Shown piece after piece: positions 28,026 to 36,919 of a DNA stretch of 64,000 nt. Positions within the stretch are counted from its first letter, which is position 1. The number at the start of each line of letters is the position of its first letter. The notes beneath the pieces are model-generated. The model did no database searches. It was not told the origin of the DNA and was given only the letters and a program-made list of their open reading frames with translations. Made by a program: the position numbers and the translations under genes. Origin of the DNA: a bacterium. GTDB lineage: Bacteria > Pseudomonadota > Alphaproteobacteria > Rhodobacterales > Rhodobacteraceae. The stretch covers positions 62,001 to 126,000 of the forward strand of contig WGOE01000010.1 of assembly GCA_016124195.1 (NCBI GenBank), written 5' to 3'.

Positions 28026-28565
28026 ATGCCCTTTCCCCCCTTGAGCGATGCCGAATGGCCCGCAGCCATTGCCGAGATGCGTGACGGCTTTGCCGGCCGG
28101 CTCAATGTCTATCGGGTGATGGCGCATCATCCGGCCCTGTTGCGGGCCTGGAGCGCCTTTCGCAATCATGTGGTTCTGCAGACCACGCTGGGGCCGGCGC
28201 GCAGCGAGGTCGTCATCCTGCGCACCGGCCTGCGGCTTGAAGCCGAATACGAATGGGCCCATCACGTGGTGCGGGGCCGGGCCGCTGGCCTTTCGGATGC
28301 GCGCATCCGCACGCTGCGCGGCGCGCCCGAGGCCATGACGCCCGAGGACGCGGTACTGGCGCGCGCCGTGGATGCACTGCTCGATGCCGCCCTTGTCCCC
28401 GAGGCTTTGCAGGCCGAAGTGACAGCGCTGGTCGGGGTGAACGGCCTGTTCGACGTGATCGCCACCGTGGGGCTTTACCGGATTCTGGCCTCGATCGTGA
28501 AAAGCTTTGACACCCCGATCGACGCCGACATCCTGGCTGAACTGGCCGCCAACCCCCTGAATTGA
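28026..28565 (+). CDS. AhpD/carboxymuconolactone-decarboxylase-fold protein
   Basis: A 179-residue helical protein of the CMD/AhpD-like superfamily: NVYRVMAHHPALLRAWSAFRNHVV, then LGPARSEVVILRTGLRLEAEYEWAHHVVRGRAAGLSD, where the usual Cys-X-X-Cys of AhpD is replaced by EYEWAHH. That replacement fits the decarboxylase-like rather than the peroxidase-linked group. It follows the DctD-like gene by 14 bases and precedes dctP by a 254-base promoter gap. Together with the smaller CMD protein it brackets the regulator genes. The reaction is unknown. Confidence 0.85.
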   Translation: MPFPPLSDAEWPAAIAEMRDGFAGRLNVYRVMAHHPALLRAWSAFRNHVVLQTTLGPARSEVVILRTGLRLEAEYEWAHHVVRGRAAGLSDARIRTLRGAPEAMTPEDAVLARAVDALLDAALVPEALQAEVTALVGVNGLFDVIATVGLYRILASIVKSFDTPIDADILAELAANPLN

Positions 28566-28576
28566 GTCTGCCGACC

Positions 28577-28629
28577 CTGTGCGGAATTACGCCAAACCCG
28601 TGCCCGTGACTGTGCGGATTTTCGCACAG
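28577..28629. promoter_or_regulatory. Tandem operator sites upstream of dctP, likely DctD-like binding sites
   Basis: Site 2 (28610-28629) is a perfect inverted repeat: CTGTGCG and CGCACAG around GATTTT. Site 1 begins at 28577 with the same left arm and A/T core (CTGTGCGGAATTACGC) and a partial right arm. The two start 33 bases apart, about three helical turns, so they face the same side of the DNA. They lie 190-240 bases before dctP, where DctD upstream activator sites are expected. I found no GG-N10-GC sigma-54 promoter in the remaining spacer. A further small palindrome, CGCGAATTTCGCG, is at 28689-28701. Confidence 0.65.
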
Positions 28630-28819
28630 GCCAAGGGCCGCGCGCGACCGGGCATTTTCACAATAGATTGATCTGCCAAGGGAAAGACCGCGAATTTCGC
28701 GCTCCCGAGGTTTTTGTTGCGTCGGTGGGATGCCTGCTGAACACTCTTTTGGCTGCCTGACTTTCGGGCACATGCAATAGCCGACAGAGTTCGGCACGAA
28801 GACTCTGGGAGGAGTGCAC

Positions 28820-29824
28820 ATGAAATTCCTGACCGCTGCCGTTTCGGCGGCCTTTCTGCTTGCGACCACCGCCATGGCCGTGGCGGGCCCCTGCGATCCC
28901 GGCGAGACCGTCATCAAGTTCTCGTTCACCACCAACCTCGACAAGCATCCCAAGGGGCTTGCGGCGCAGGCGCTGGCCGACCGCGTCAACAAGGAGATGA
29001 ACGGCAAGCTCTGCATGGAGCTTTACCCCAACTCGACCCTTTACAACGACGACAAGGTGCTCGAGGCGATGCTGCAGGGCGATGTGCAGCTGGCCGCCCC
29101 CTCGCTGTCGAAGTTCGAGGCCTTCACCAAGGTCTTCCGCCTGTTCGACCTGCCCTTCATGTTCAAGAACATCGAGGCGGTGGATGAATTCCAGCTTTCG
29201 CCCGCCGGTCAGAAGATGAAATCCTCGATGGAACGGCGCGGGCTGGCCGGGCTGGAATTCTGGCATTCGGGGATGAAGCAGTTCTCGGCCAACAAGCCCC
29301 TCTTGCTGCCTACCGATGCCAAGGGCCTGAAGATGCGCGTGCAGCCCTCTGACGTGCTGGTGGCGCAGATGCAGGCGCTGGGCGCCTCGGCCCAGCCGAT
29401 GGCCTTTTCCGAGGTCTACGGCGCGCTGCAGACCGGCGTCGTCGACGGGCAGGAGAACACCTGGTCCAACATCTACGGCCAGAAGTTCTTTGAGGTGCAG
29501 GATGGCACCACTGAAACCAACCACGGCGTGCTGGATTATCTGGTCGTGACCTCGGTCGATTTCCTCGACAGCCTGCCGCCCGACGTGCGCGATCAGTTCC
29601 TGGCGATCCTGCGCGACGTCACGGTCGAGGGCAACAAGAACGTCAACGGCATCGAGGCCAAGTCGCGTCAGGCCATCCTGGACGCGCATGGCGTGATCCG
29701 CGAACTGACGCCCGAACAGCGTCAGGCCTGGGTCGATGCGATGAAGCCGGTCTGGGCGCAGTTCGTGGCCGATGTGGGTCAGGAAAACATCGACGCCGTG
29801 CAGGCGATCAACGCCAAGCATTGA
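28820..29824 (+). CDS. dctP: TRAP transporter substrate-binding protein DctP
   Basis: A 334-residue periplasmic binding protein with a signal peptide (MKFLTAAVSAAFLLATTAMAVA-G). TRAP SBP landmarks: KFSFTTNLDKHPKG near the mature N-terminus, LMEL-like strand (here LCMELYPNSTLYNDD), FRLFDLPFMF, the GLKMRVQPSDV block with the conserved carboxylate-binding arginine, and GALQTGVVDGQENTWSNIY. A GGGAGGAG ribosome site precedes ATG 28820; an in-frame GTG two codons earlier overlaps that site and is rejected. It captures C4-dicarboxylates or related acids for the DctQM membrane pair downstream. Confidence 0.93.
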   Translation: MKFLTAAVSAAFLLATTAMAVAGPCDPGETVIKFSFTTNLDKHPKGLAAQALADRVNKEMNGKLCMELYPNSTLYNDDKVLEAMLQGDVQLAAPSLSKFEAFTKVFRLFDLPFMFKNIEAVDEFQLSPAGQKMKSSMERRGLAGLEFWHSGMKQFSANKPLLLPTDAKGLKMRVQPSDVLVAQMQALGASAQPMAFSEVYGALQTGVVDGQENTWSNIYGQKFFEVQDGTTETNHGVLDYLVVTSVDFLDSLPPDVRDQFLAILRDVTVEGNKNVNGIEAKSRQAILDAHGVIRELTPEQRQAWVDAMKPVWAQFVADVGQENIDAVQAINAKH

Positions 29825-29887
29825 GCCAAGGCCGCCCGACCCGGCATCCCGGGGCGGGCGGCTCGGTTTTCATCCAGGAGCTACCAG

Positions 29888-30565
29888 ATGAGCCTTCCCC
29901 CTCAAGCCGCCCCGCGGCGCTGGGTCGACATGTTCGAACAGACGGCGATTGCCCTGCTGCTTGGCCTGATGACCCTGATCACCTTCGTCAATGTCGTTTT
30001 GCGCTATGGGTTCAACTCTGGCTTCATCTGGGGGCTTGAGGCGACGCTGATCCTGTTCTCGTGGCTGGTGATCTATGGCGTGAGCCATGCCTTTCGTGTC
30101 ACGGCCAATCTGGGGGTGGATGCGCTGACCAACGCGCTGCCGCCGCGGCCGAGGCGGTTGGCGGCACTTGCCTCGGCGGTGTGCTGCCTGCTTTACGCGC
30201 TGTTGATGCTGAAAGGTGCCTGGGATTACTGGGCGCCCTTCGCCGGGCTAAAGCAGACCACCGGCCGCTGGTTCCCTACCGGGCTGGACGCCGCGACCCG
30301 CGACCGCGCCTTCTACATCACCGAACAGATCCCGATGCCGCATTTCCTCGATTTCCTGTCCGGCTGGATCAATCAGGGCGAGGCCTATGAAAAGCTGCCC
30401 CGCGTCATTCCCTATCTGATCCTGCCTTTGGGCATAGGTCTGATCCTCTTGCGCCTGATCGAGGCGACCCGGGACATCCTGACCGGCAAGCGCGAAAGCC
30501 TGATTGTCAGCCACGAAGCCGAAGATGCCGTCGAAAGCGTCGCTGCGCTGAACCGGGAAGGCTGA
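29888..30565 (+). CDS. dctQ: TRAP transporter small permease subunit DctQ
   Basis: A 225-residue protein with four hydrophobic helices: IALLLGLMTLITFVNVVLRYGF near residue 20-45 is the family signature, followed by WLVIYGVSHAFR, a helix near 95, and a last one near 180 (IPYLILPLGIGLILLRLIEA). There is a 40-residue insertion between helices three and four (WFPTGLDAATRDRAFYITEQIPMP), seen in the longer dicarboxylate DctQ proteins. It joins DctM in the inner membrane. The gene follows dctP by 63 bases and is three bases from dctM. Confidence 0.92.
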   Translation: MSLPPQAAPRRWVDMFEQTAIALLLGLMTLITFVNVVLRYGFNSGFIWGLEATLILFSWLVIYGVSHAFRVTANLGVDALTNALPPRPRRLAALASAVCCLLYALLMLKGAWDYWAPFAGLKQTTGRWFPTGLDAATRDRAFYITEQIPMPHFLDFLSGWINQGEAYEKLPRVIPYLILPLGIGLILLRLIEATRDILTGKRESLIVSHEAEDAVESVAALNREG

Positions 30566-30568
30566 GCC

Positions 30569-31963
30569 ATGCATGTGCTTGAACTGTTCATCGGCATCAT
30601 CGCGCTGTTGATGATCGGCGTGCCGATCGCCGTGGCGCTGGGTCTGTCCTCGATCGTGTTCCTGCTGGTTTTCAGCAATACCTCGCTCGCCTCGATCGCG
30701 CAGACCTTTTACGACGGCATGGCGGGGCATTACACGCTCTTGGCCATCCCGTTCTTCATTCTGGCGTCAAGCTTCATGTCGACCGGCGGCGTGGCGGCGC
30801 GGATCATCCGGTTTTCGATCGCCTGCGTCGGGCATCTGCCGGGCGGCCTCGCCATCGCCGGCGTGCTGGCCTGCATGATGTTCGCAGCCCTCTCGGGGTC
30901 GTCGCCCGCCACCGTGGTGGCCATCGGTTCCATCGTGATCGCGGCGATGCGGAAGATGGGCTACAGCAAGGACTTTGCCGCCGGCGTCATCTGCAATGCG
31001 GGCACGCTCGGCATCCTGATCCCGCCCTCCATCGTCATGGTGGTCTATGCTTCGGCCACCGATGTCTCGGTCGGGCGGATGTTCCTTGCGGGGGTCATCC
31101 CCGGCCTGATCGCGGGCGTCATGCTGATGGCGGCGATCTATGTCATCGCGGTGGTGCGCAAGCTGCCCAAGGGCGCGTGGCAGGGCTGGGGCGAGGTCTG
31201 GGCCGCCTTCCGCGATGCCTTCTGGGGGCTGTTGCTGATCGTCATCATCATGGTGGGGATCTATGGCGTGCCTGGCCTGATGGGCGCCATCTTCACGCCG
31301 ACCGAGGCGGCGGCGGTTGCGGCGGTCTATGCCTTCATCGTGGCGCTGTTCATCTACCGCGACATCGGCCCCCTGGCCGGGGCGCAGGGCGGTCCGCGCA
31401 AAAGCCTTTTGCGGCATCCGCAGGCGCTGATCACCGGCCTGTTTCACCGCGACACCAGGGCCATGCTTTATGACGCGGGCAAGCTGACCATCACGCTGAT
31501 GTTCATCATTGCCAATGCGCTGATCCTCAAACAGGTGCTGACCGACCAGCAGGTGCCGCAGGCCGTGGCCAATGCCATGCTGGGGGCGGGGCTGAACCAG
31601 ATCACCTTCCTGATCGTGGTCAACCTGATCCTGCTGATCGGCGGCCAGTTCATGGAGCCTTCAGGCCTGATCGTCATCGTGGCGCCCATCGTCTTTCCGA
31701 TTGCGATCAGCCTTGGTGTCGATCCGATCCATCTGGGCATCATCATGGTGGTGAACATGGAAATCGGCATGATTACGCCGCCGGTCGGGCTGAACCTCTT
31801 CGTCACTTCGGGGGTGGCGGGGATGCCGATCCTGCGGGTGGTTCGGGCTGCGCTGCCGTTCCTGGGCATCCTGTTCCTGTTCCTGATCCTCGTGACCTAT
31901 GTGCCGATCCTGTCGACCTGGCTGCCCACCCAGATGATGGGGCCCGAGACCGTCATGAAATGA
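30569..31963 (+). CDS. dctM: TRAP transporter large permease subunit DctM
   Basis: A 464-residue membrane protein with about twelve helices. GVPIAVALGLSS at the N-terminus, FILASSFMSTGGVAARI, ALSGSSPATVVAIGSIV, GTLGILIPPSIVMVVYA and the C-terminal GMITPPVGLNLFV are strongly conserved DctM signatures, and the paired hairpin motifs are intact. It is the sodium-driven transport channel of the dicarboxylate TRAP system. It ends the operon seven bases before a GC-rich hairpin. Confidence 0.94.
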   Translation: MHVLELFIGIIALLMIGVPIAVALGLSSIVFLLVFSNTSLASIAQTFYDGMAGHYTLLAIPFFILASSFMSTGGVAARIIRFSIACVGHLPGGLAIAGVLACMMFAALSGSSPATVVAIGSIVIAAMRKMGYSKDFAAGVICNAGTLGILIPPSIVMVVYASATDVSVGRMFLAGVIPGLIAGVMLMAAIYVIAVVRKLPKGAWQGWGEVWAAFRDAFWGLLLIVIIMVGIYGVPGLMGAIFTPTEAAAVAAVYAFIVALFIYRDIGPLAGAQGGPRKSLLRHPQALITGLFHRDTRAMLYDAGKLTITLMFIIANALILKQVLTDQQVPQAVANAMLGAGLNQITFLIVVNLILLIGGQFMEPSGLIVIVAPIVFPIAISLGVDPIHLGIIMVVNMEIGMITPPVGLNLFVTSGVAGMPILRVVRAALPFLGILFLFLILVTYVPILSTWLPTQMMGPETVMK

Positions 31964-31970
31964 CCCCCGC

Positions 31971-31996
31971 GCCGGCCGGATATCGCGCCGGCCGGC
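31971..31996 (+). terminator. GC-rich terminator hairpin after dctM
   Basis: GCCGGCCGG (31971-31979) pairs with CCGGCCGGC (31988-31996) around ATATCGCG. The same segment also reads as two direct copies of CGCGCCGGCCGG (31968-31979 and 31984-31995) separated by ATAT. It starts seven bases after the dctM stop, with no U-tract. Confidence 0.6.
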
Positions 31997-32137
31997 CCGG
32001 GGAGTTCTGGACGGGCAAAGCACGGAAGGAACGGCATCCGCCCTGATCCGGCCCCCGCCTGTGACGCGAAGGGCTTGAACATGCCGCAAAACGGCACCAA
32101 CATGCTCGTGATGGCGTTACGTCGAGGCGACGGACGC

Positions 32138-32165
32138 GCCTTCGTGGCGTCACAGTCGCGAAGGC
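32138..32165. repeat. Inverted repeat in the leader of the CFA synthase gene
   Basis: GCCTTCG (32138-32144) and CGAAGGC (32159-32165) are perfect reverse complements around a 14-base loop, 28 bases before the CFA start. It may be an operator or an mRNA leader hairpin. The rest of the 230-base gap after dctM shows no gene. Confidence 0.4.
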
Positions 32166-32193
32166 TCCGGGGGGTATCGGGGCGGAGTGTGTC

Positions 32194-33486
32194 ATGTGGA
32201 TAGCTCTATTTGACCGCGTGGTGACTGATCTTGTGGCGCAGGGAAGCCTGGTCCTGACCCTGCCCGACGGCAGCACGCACACTTATGGCAACGGGCAGGC
32301 GCCGCGGGTTGCCATGCGCATCGGCGATCCGGCCCTGCTGCGCCGTCTGGTGCTGCAGCCCGACCTGGCCCTGGGCGAGGGCTACATGGACGGCACGATC
32401 ACCATCGAGGGCGATGACCTGCACGGCATGTTCGCGCTGTTGATGGCCAATGTCGCACACAGGCCGAAAAACTGGCGTAACCGGCTGATCGGCCTCAAGT
32501 CGCTGTTTCGCCATGTGGCGCAGTTCAATCCGATGCCGCGCGCCCGGGCCAATGTTGCGCATCACTATGATTTGTCTGGCGAACTTTACGATCTGTTCCT
32601 CGACGAGGACCGCCAGTATTCCTGCGCCTATTTCCGCAGCCCGGACATGACGCTGGAAGAGGCGCAGCGCGCCAAGAAGGACCATATCGCCCGCAAGCTC
32701 TTGTTGGAGCCGGGGATGACGGTGCTGGACATCGGCTGCGGCTGGGGCGGTCTGGCGCTGACCCTCGCACGGGATTACGGCGCCAAGGTGCTGGGCGTGA
32801 CCCTCAGCGTCGAACAGCACAAGATCGCCTGCGAAAGGGCCGCCCGCGCCGGCCTTTCGGACCGGGTGGAGTTCCGCCTGGCCGACTACCGCACCGTGAC
32901 CGGCACATTCGACCGGATCGTCTCGGTCGGCATGTTCGAACATGTGGGCATACCGCATTACGGCGAGTATTTCCGCAATGTGCACGACCGGCTGGCCCCC
33001 GATGGCGTGGCGCTGATCCATTATATCGGGCGCATCGACGCGCCGAGCGCGACCAGCCCCTGGATCACCAAGTACATCTTCCCGGGCGGCTATTGCCCGG
33101 CCCTGTCCGAGGTGATGCCGGCGATCCAGAATCAGGTGCTTTACACCACCGACATCGAGGTCTGGCGCCTGCATTACGCCGAGACGCTGCGCCATTGGCA
33201 GGACCGCTTCATGGCCAACATCGACAAGGCCCGCGCGCTTTACGATGACCGGTTCTGCCGGATGTGGCGCTATTACCTCGTGGCCTCTGAACAGACCTTC
33301 CGATACTACAACCAATGCGTCTTTCAGATTCAGTTGGCGCATCGGCAAGAGGCTGTGCCGCTGACGCGCGACTATCTTTACGCCCCGATGGCCCAGAACG
33401 CGGCGCGCGCCGCCGAATGGGGCGCGCGCGGGGGCTGCCGATGTTCACGGGCCCGGCGTGGCCCTTTGGCCCTCAGGAGGTCTGGG
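32194..33486 (+). CDS. Cyclopropane-fatty-acyl-phospholipid synthase, without a stop codon before the next gene
   Basis: About 430 codons matching a CFA synthase-type SAM methyltransferase: VTLPDG-like N-terminal domain (VLTLPDGSTHTYG, LGEGYMDGTITIEG), NVAHHYDLSGELYDLFLD, YSCAYFRSP, the SAM loop VLDIGCGWGGLALTLA, SVEQH and SVGMFEHVG, and a C-terminal WRYYLVASEQTFRYYNQCVFQIQL. It adds a methylene bridge to unsaturated phospholipid acyl chains. The recognisable enzyme ends near RDYLYAP (about residue 397). The frame continues without a stop, through an arginine-rich stretch, into the gamma-glutamyltransferase gene. I place the end at the internal GGT start. Confidence 0.85.
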
Positions 33487-35229
33487 ATGCGACATATTTT
33501 GCCCCTGATGCTATGCGCCTGGCTCGCGGGATCTGCCGCAGGGGCGGATACGGCCGGTGCGGCGCTGCCGGACCTCGGTGCCGCGGGGGCAAGCCTTGCG
33601 GGGCTGCAGCCGGTCACGGCGCCCCATGTCATGGTCGTGACCGCCCAGCATCTGGCGACCCAGATCGGCGTGGATATCCTGCGCCAGGGCGGCAATGCGG
33701 TCGATGCGGCGGTGGCGGTGGGCTATGCGCTGGCGGTCGTGCATCCCTGCTGCGGCAATATCGGGGGCGGCGGCTTCATGGTGCTGCATCTGGCCGATGG
33801 CACCGACCGCTTCCTTGATTTCCGCGAGACGGCGCCTCTGGCTGCCACGCCGGGCATGTTTCTGGATGCGTCTGGCAATGCGGATCCCGACCTCAGCCGG
33901 AAATCCTGGACGGCGAGCGGGGTGCCCGGCACGGTCAAGGGGCTTGACGCGGCGCTGAGCCGCTATGGCACGATGCCCCGCGCCACGGTGATGGCGCCGG
34001 CGATCCGGCTCGCCCGCGAGGGCTTCGTTCTGACCGAGGCGGATGCGCAGATCCTGGCGCTCAGGACCAAGGATTTCGCCGGCCAGCCCAATGTCGCGCC
34101 GATTTTCCTGCGCCCGGATGGCCAGCCCTTGGCGGCGGGCGACCGGCTGGTGCAGCCCGGCCTTGCAATGACGCTGGAGGCGATTGCCAAGGACGGACCT
34201 GACGCCTTCTACAAAGGGCCGATCGCGCAGGCGCTGGTCGCGGCCAGTCAGGCCAATGGCGGCCTTTTCACCCTTCAGGATCTGGCCAGCTATACCGCGC
34301 CCTGGAGCGACCCTGTCAGTTGCGCCTATCGGGGTGTGCAGGTTCTGTCCTCACCGCCGCCCAGTTCCGGCGGCACCACGATCTGCGAGATATTGCAGAT
34401 CCTGCAGGCCTATCCGCTGGCCAGCTGGGGCTATGGCGCGGCTGCGACCACCCATGCCATCGTCGAGGCCGAACGCCGCGCCTTTGCTGACCGCAACACC
34501 TATCTGGGCGACCCGGCCTTTGTGACCAACCCGGTCGCCAGGCTCTTGTCCTCCGACCATGCCGAGGCGTTGCGGGCAGGGATCGACCCTGACAGGGCCA
34601 CGCCGTCGGACCAGATCAGTGGCAGTCTCGGCCCCGAGGAAGGCCAGCACACAACGCATTATTCCATCGTCGATGCCAAGGGCGATGCGGTGGCGGTCAC
34701 CTACACGATCAACTTCTTTTTCGGCAACGCCAAGATGGCCGGCGACACCGGGTTTTTCCTCAACAACGAGATGGACGATTTCACAGCCAAGCCGGGTGCG
34801 GCCAATGCCTTCGGTCTGGTTCAGGGGGCGGCCAATGCCATAGCGCCGGGCAAACGCCCCTTGAGTTCGATGGCGCCGACCATCGTGCTCAAGAACGGCC
34901 AGCTCATGATGGTGACCGGCAGTCCGGGCGGGTCGACCATCATCTCGACCGTGCTGGAAAGCATCCTGAACGTGGTGGATTTCGGCATGAACCTGCAACA
35001 GGCGGTCGATGCGCCGCGCGTGCATCACCAGTGGCTGCCCGACAAGGTGACGGTCGAGCCGGGCTACCTGACCCCGCAGACCAGGGCCGCGCTGGAGGCG
35101 ATGGGCCATGTGATCGAGGAACGCCCGGCCTGGGGCGCCGACGAGGCGATCCTGCGCGACCCGGCCAGCGGCCTCTTGCAGGGCGCCAATGACGGGCGGC
35201 GGCCGGCCGGTCTGGCGCAGGGTTATTGA
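33487..35229 (+). CDS. ggt: Gamma-glutamyltransferase
   Basis: A 580-residue GGT. It has its own ribosome site (CAGGAGGTCTGGG) and signal peptide (MRHILPLMLCAWLAGSAAGA), so ATG 33487 is the natural start even though the frame is open from the CFA gene. Features: GGNAVDAAVAVGYALAVVHPCCGNIGGGGFM, RETAPLAA, the autoprocessing site GQHTTHYS with nucleophile Thr389, KRPLSSMAPTIV and GSPGGSTI. It is exported, cleaves itself into two subunits and hydrolyses or transfers the gamma-glutamyl group of glutathione in the periplasm. It is convergent with the pentitol kinase. Confidence 0.92.
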   Translation: MRHILPLMLCAWLAGSAAGADTAGAALPDLGAAGASLAGLQPVTAPHVMVVTAQHLATQIGVDILRQGGNAVDAAVAVGYALAVVHPCCGNIGGGGFMVLHLADGTDRFLDFRETAPLAATPGMFLDASGNADPDLSRKSWTASGVPGTVKGLDAALSRYGTMPRATVMAPAIRLAREGFVLTEADAQILALRTKDFAGQPNVAPIFLRPDGQPLAAGDRLVQPGLAMTLEAIAKDGPDAFYKGPIAQALVAASQANGGLFTLQDLASYTAPWSDPVSCAYRGVQVLSSPPPSSGGTTICEILQILQAYPLASWGYGAAATTHAIVEAERRAFADRNTYLGDPAFVTNPVARLLSSDHAEALRAGIDPDRATPSDQISGSLGPEEGQHTTHYSIVDAKGDAVAVTYTINFFFGNAKMAGDTGFFLNNEMDDFTAKPGAANAFGLVQGAANAIAPGKRPLSSMAPTIVLKNGQLMMVTGSPGGSTIISTVLESILNVVDFGMNLQQAVDAPRVHHQWLPDKVTVEPGYLTPQTRAALEAMGHVIEERPAWGADEAILRDPASGLLQGANDGRRPAGLAQGY

Positions 35230-35292
35230 CCAGACGGGCCTCGGCGCAGCACTGATGACGCATCCAGCGCCGCCCTTGAGGCCTCTGCCGTG

Positions 35293-35311
35293 GCCCCCTC
35301 CGGGCCGGGGC
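35293..35311. terminator. Weak hairpin between convergent ggt and pentitol kinase
   Basis: GCCCC (35293-35297) and GGGGC (35307-35311) can pair in the 82-base convergent gap. The stem is short and no U-tract is seen, so this is a tentative shared terminator. Confidence 0.3.
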
Positions 35312-36919
35312 TCAGACCGCGGCGGCCTCGGCCTCGCGGATGGCGCGGGCGGTGGCTTGCAGCGCCTCGAAGGCGGCAAAGCGCGCCGCGTGCAGGGCGC
35401 GGACCTGTCCTTCGGCCGGGGCGAAGCGGCCCTTGGCGCGTGACATCGCGGCCATGGCCTGCGGGATGTCGGCACAGATCCCGCCCGCCACCGCGCCAAG
35501 GAGGGCAGAGCCCAGCAGCACCGGTTCCTCCGCCTCGGTGGTCAGCACCGCGACCCCGGTGGCATCGGCGAGGATCTGGCGGACCAGATCGTGGCTGCCC
35601 GCGCCGCCGCTGATCACGATGCGCGCGATCGGGGCGCCGGCGGCGGTCTGCGCCGCAATGATCTGGCGCAGGCCGTAGCCAACCCCGCACAGCCCCGCGA
35701 CATAAAGCGCCATCAGACTTTCCAGATCCGTCTCCATCGCGAGGCCCGCGATCAGGCCGCGCGCCTGCGGATCGGCAAAGGGCGCGCGGTTGCCAAGAAA
35801 CTCTGGCACCACATGCAGGCCGCGCGCCAGATGCACCGGGTCGGCCGTGCCAAGCGCCATGACCCGGTCGGCGAGCCAGACGGGCAGGGACACGCCCTCT
35901 GCGCGGGCCAGCGCACTGGCCTCGGCGTGGGCGGGGTGCAGGCGCAACAGATGGTCGATGGCGGCGCCGGCGGCGGATTGGCCGCCCTCGTTCAGCCACA
36001 TCTGCGGCAGCATGGCCGAATGATAGGGGCCCCAGACACCCGGCACGAAGACCGGGTCGCGCGTCGTGGTCATGGTGCAGGACGAGGTGCCGAAGACGTA
36101 AGCCATGTTCTCGGTCGGGGTGCCCGTGGCCCCCACGGTGCCAAGCCCGCCGGCATGGGCGTCGATCAGCCCGGCCGCGACGGAGGTGCCGGCCCGCAGG
36201 CCCAGATCGGCCGCGGCCTGCGCGGTCAATCCCTCGGCCAGCCGCGTGCCCGGGGCCACCACCTCGGTCCCGATCCGGGTGAAGCCCTCCGCAGCCAGTT
36301 CGCCCAGGCCGATGGCGTTGAAATAGCTGGCGTCCCAGCGCGCCTCATGCGCCAGATAGGTCCATTTGCAGGTCAGGGTGCAGGTCGACCGCGCAAGGCT
36401 GCCCGTCGCCCGCCAGGTCAGAAAATCGGCCAGGTCCAGAAACTGCCAGGCCGCGGCAAAGACCTGCGGGCGGTTCTCCTTGAGCCACAAAAGCTTCGGC
36501 GTCTCCATCTCGGGCGAGATCCGCCCGCCGACATAGCGCAGCACTTCGTGCCCGGTGGCGTTGATCCGTTCGGCCTGATCCACCGCGCGGTGATCCATCC
36601 AGACGATGACATTGCGCGCCGGATCGTCCGAGGGGCCAACGGGCAGCGGCGCCCCGCCATGCCCCAGCACCACAAGCGAACAGGTCGCATCCACCCCGAT
36701 GCCCGAAACCCGGGCGGCGTCGATGCCTGCCGACTGCACGGCGCCGCGCACCGCCTGACAGACCGCATCCCAGATCTGGTCGCTGGAATGTTCGACCACC
36801 GACCCGGCCGCGCGCCACAGGGTCACATCGGCCTTGCCCAGACCCAGCATGTGCCCCGCCGCATCGAAAACTCCGGCGCGCGCGCTGCCGGTGCCGACGT
36901 CAATGCCGATCAGATACAT
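35312..36919 (-). CDS. FGGY-family carbohydrate kinase, probably D-ribulokinase
   Basis: A 535-residue FGGY kinase. The ATP-binding loop GIDVGTGSARAGVFD opens the protein; VIVWMDHRAVDQAERIN, QFLDLADFLTWRATGS, the catalytic-aspartate region GLIDAHAGGLG and the ATP-site VISGGAGSHDLVRQ follow. NEGGQSAAGAAIDHLL is typical of the FGGY pentulose kinase group (D-ribulokinase type) rather than xylulokinases or glycerol kinases. It abuts the polyol dehydrogenase gene with no gap, so together they would convert ribitol via D-ribulose to D-ribulose 5-phosphate. It is the last gene of the leftward operon. Confidence 0.88.
   Translation of the reverse strand: MYLIGIDVGTGSARAGVFDAAGHMLGLGKADVTLWRAAGSVVEHSSDQIWDAVCQAVRGAVQSAGIDAARVSGIGVDATCSLVVLGHGGAPLPVGPSDDPARNVIVWMDHRAVDQAERINATGHEVLRYVGGRISPEMETPKLLWLKENRPQVFAAAWQFLDLADFLTWRATGSLARSTCTLTCKWTYLAHEARWDASYFNAIGLGELAAEGFTRIGTEVVAPGTRLAEGLTAQAAADLGLRAGTSVAAGLIDAHAGGLGTVGATGTPTENMAYVFGTSSCTMTTTRDPVFVPGVWGPYHSAMLPQMWLNEGGQSAAGAAIDHLLRLHPAHAEASALARAEGVSLPVWLADRVMALGTADPVHLARGLHVVPEFLGNRAPFADPQARGLIAGLAMETDLESLMALYVAGLCGVGYGLRQIIAAQTAAGAPIARIVISGGAGSHDLVRQILADATGVAVLTTEAEEPVLLGSALLGAVAGGICADIPQAMAAMSRAKGRFAPAEGQVRALHAARFAAFEALQATARAIREAEAAAV

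Noticed and set aside
28630-28819. Possible sigma-54 promoter ahead of dctP
   Set aside because: Candidates such as TTGGCTGCCTGACTTTCG lack the -12 GC doublet at correct spacing; none fits GG-N10-GC, which agrees with the missing GAFTGA loop in the DctD-like protein.
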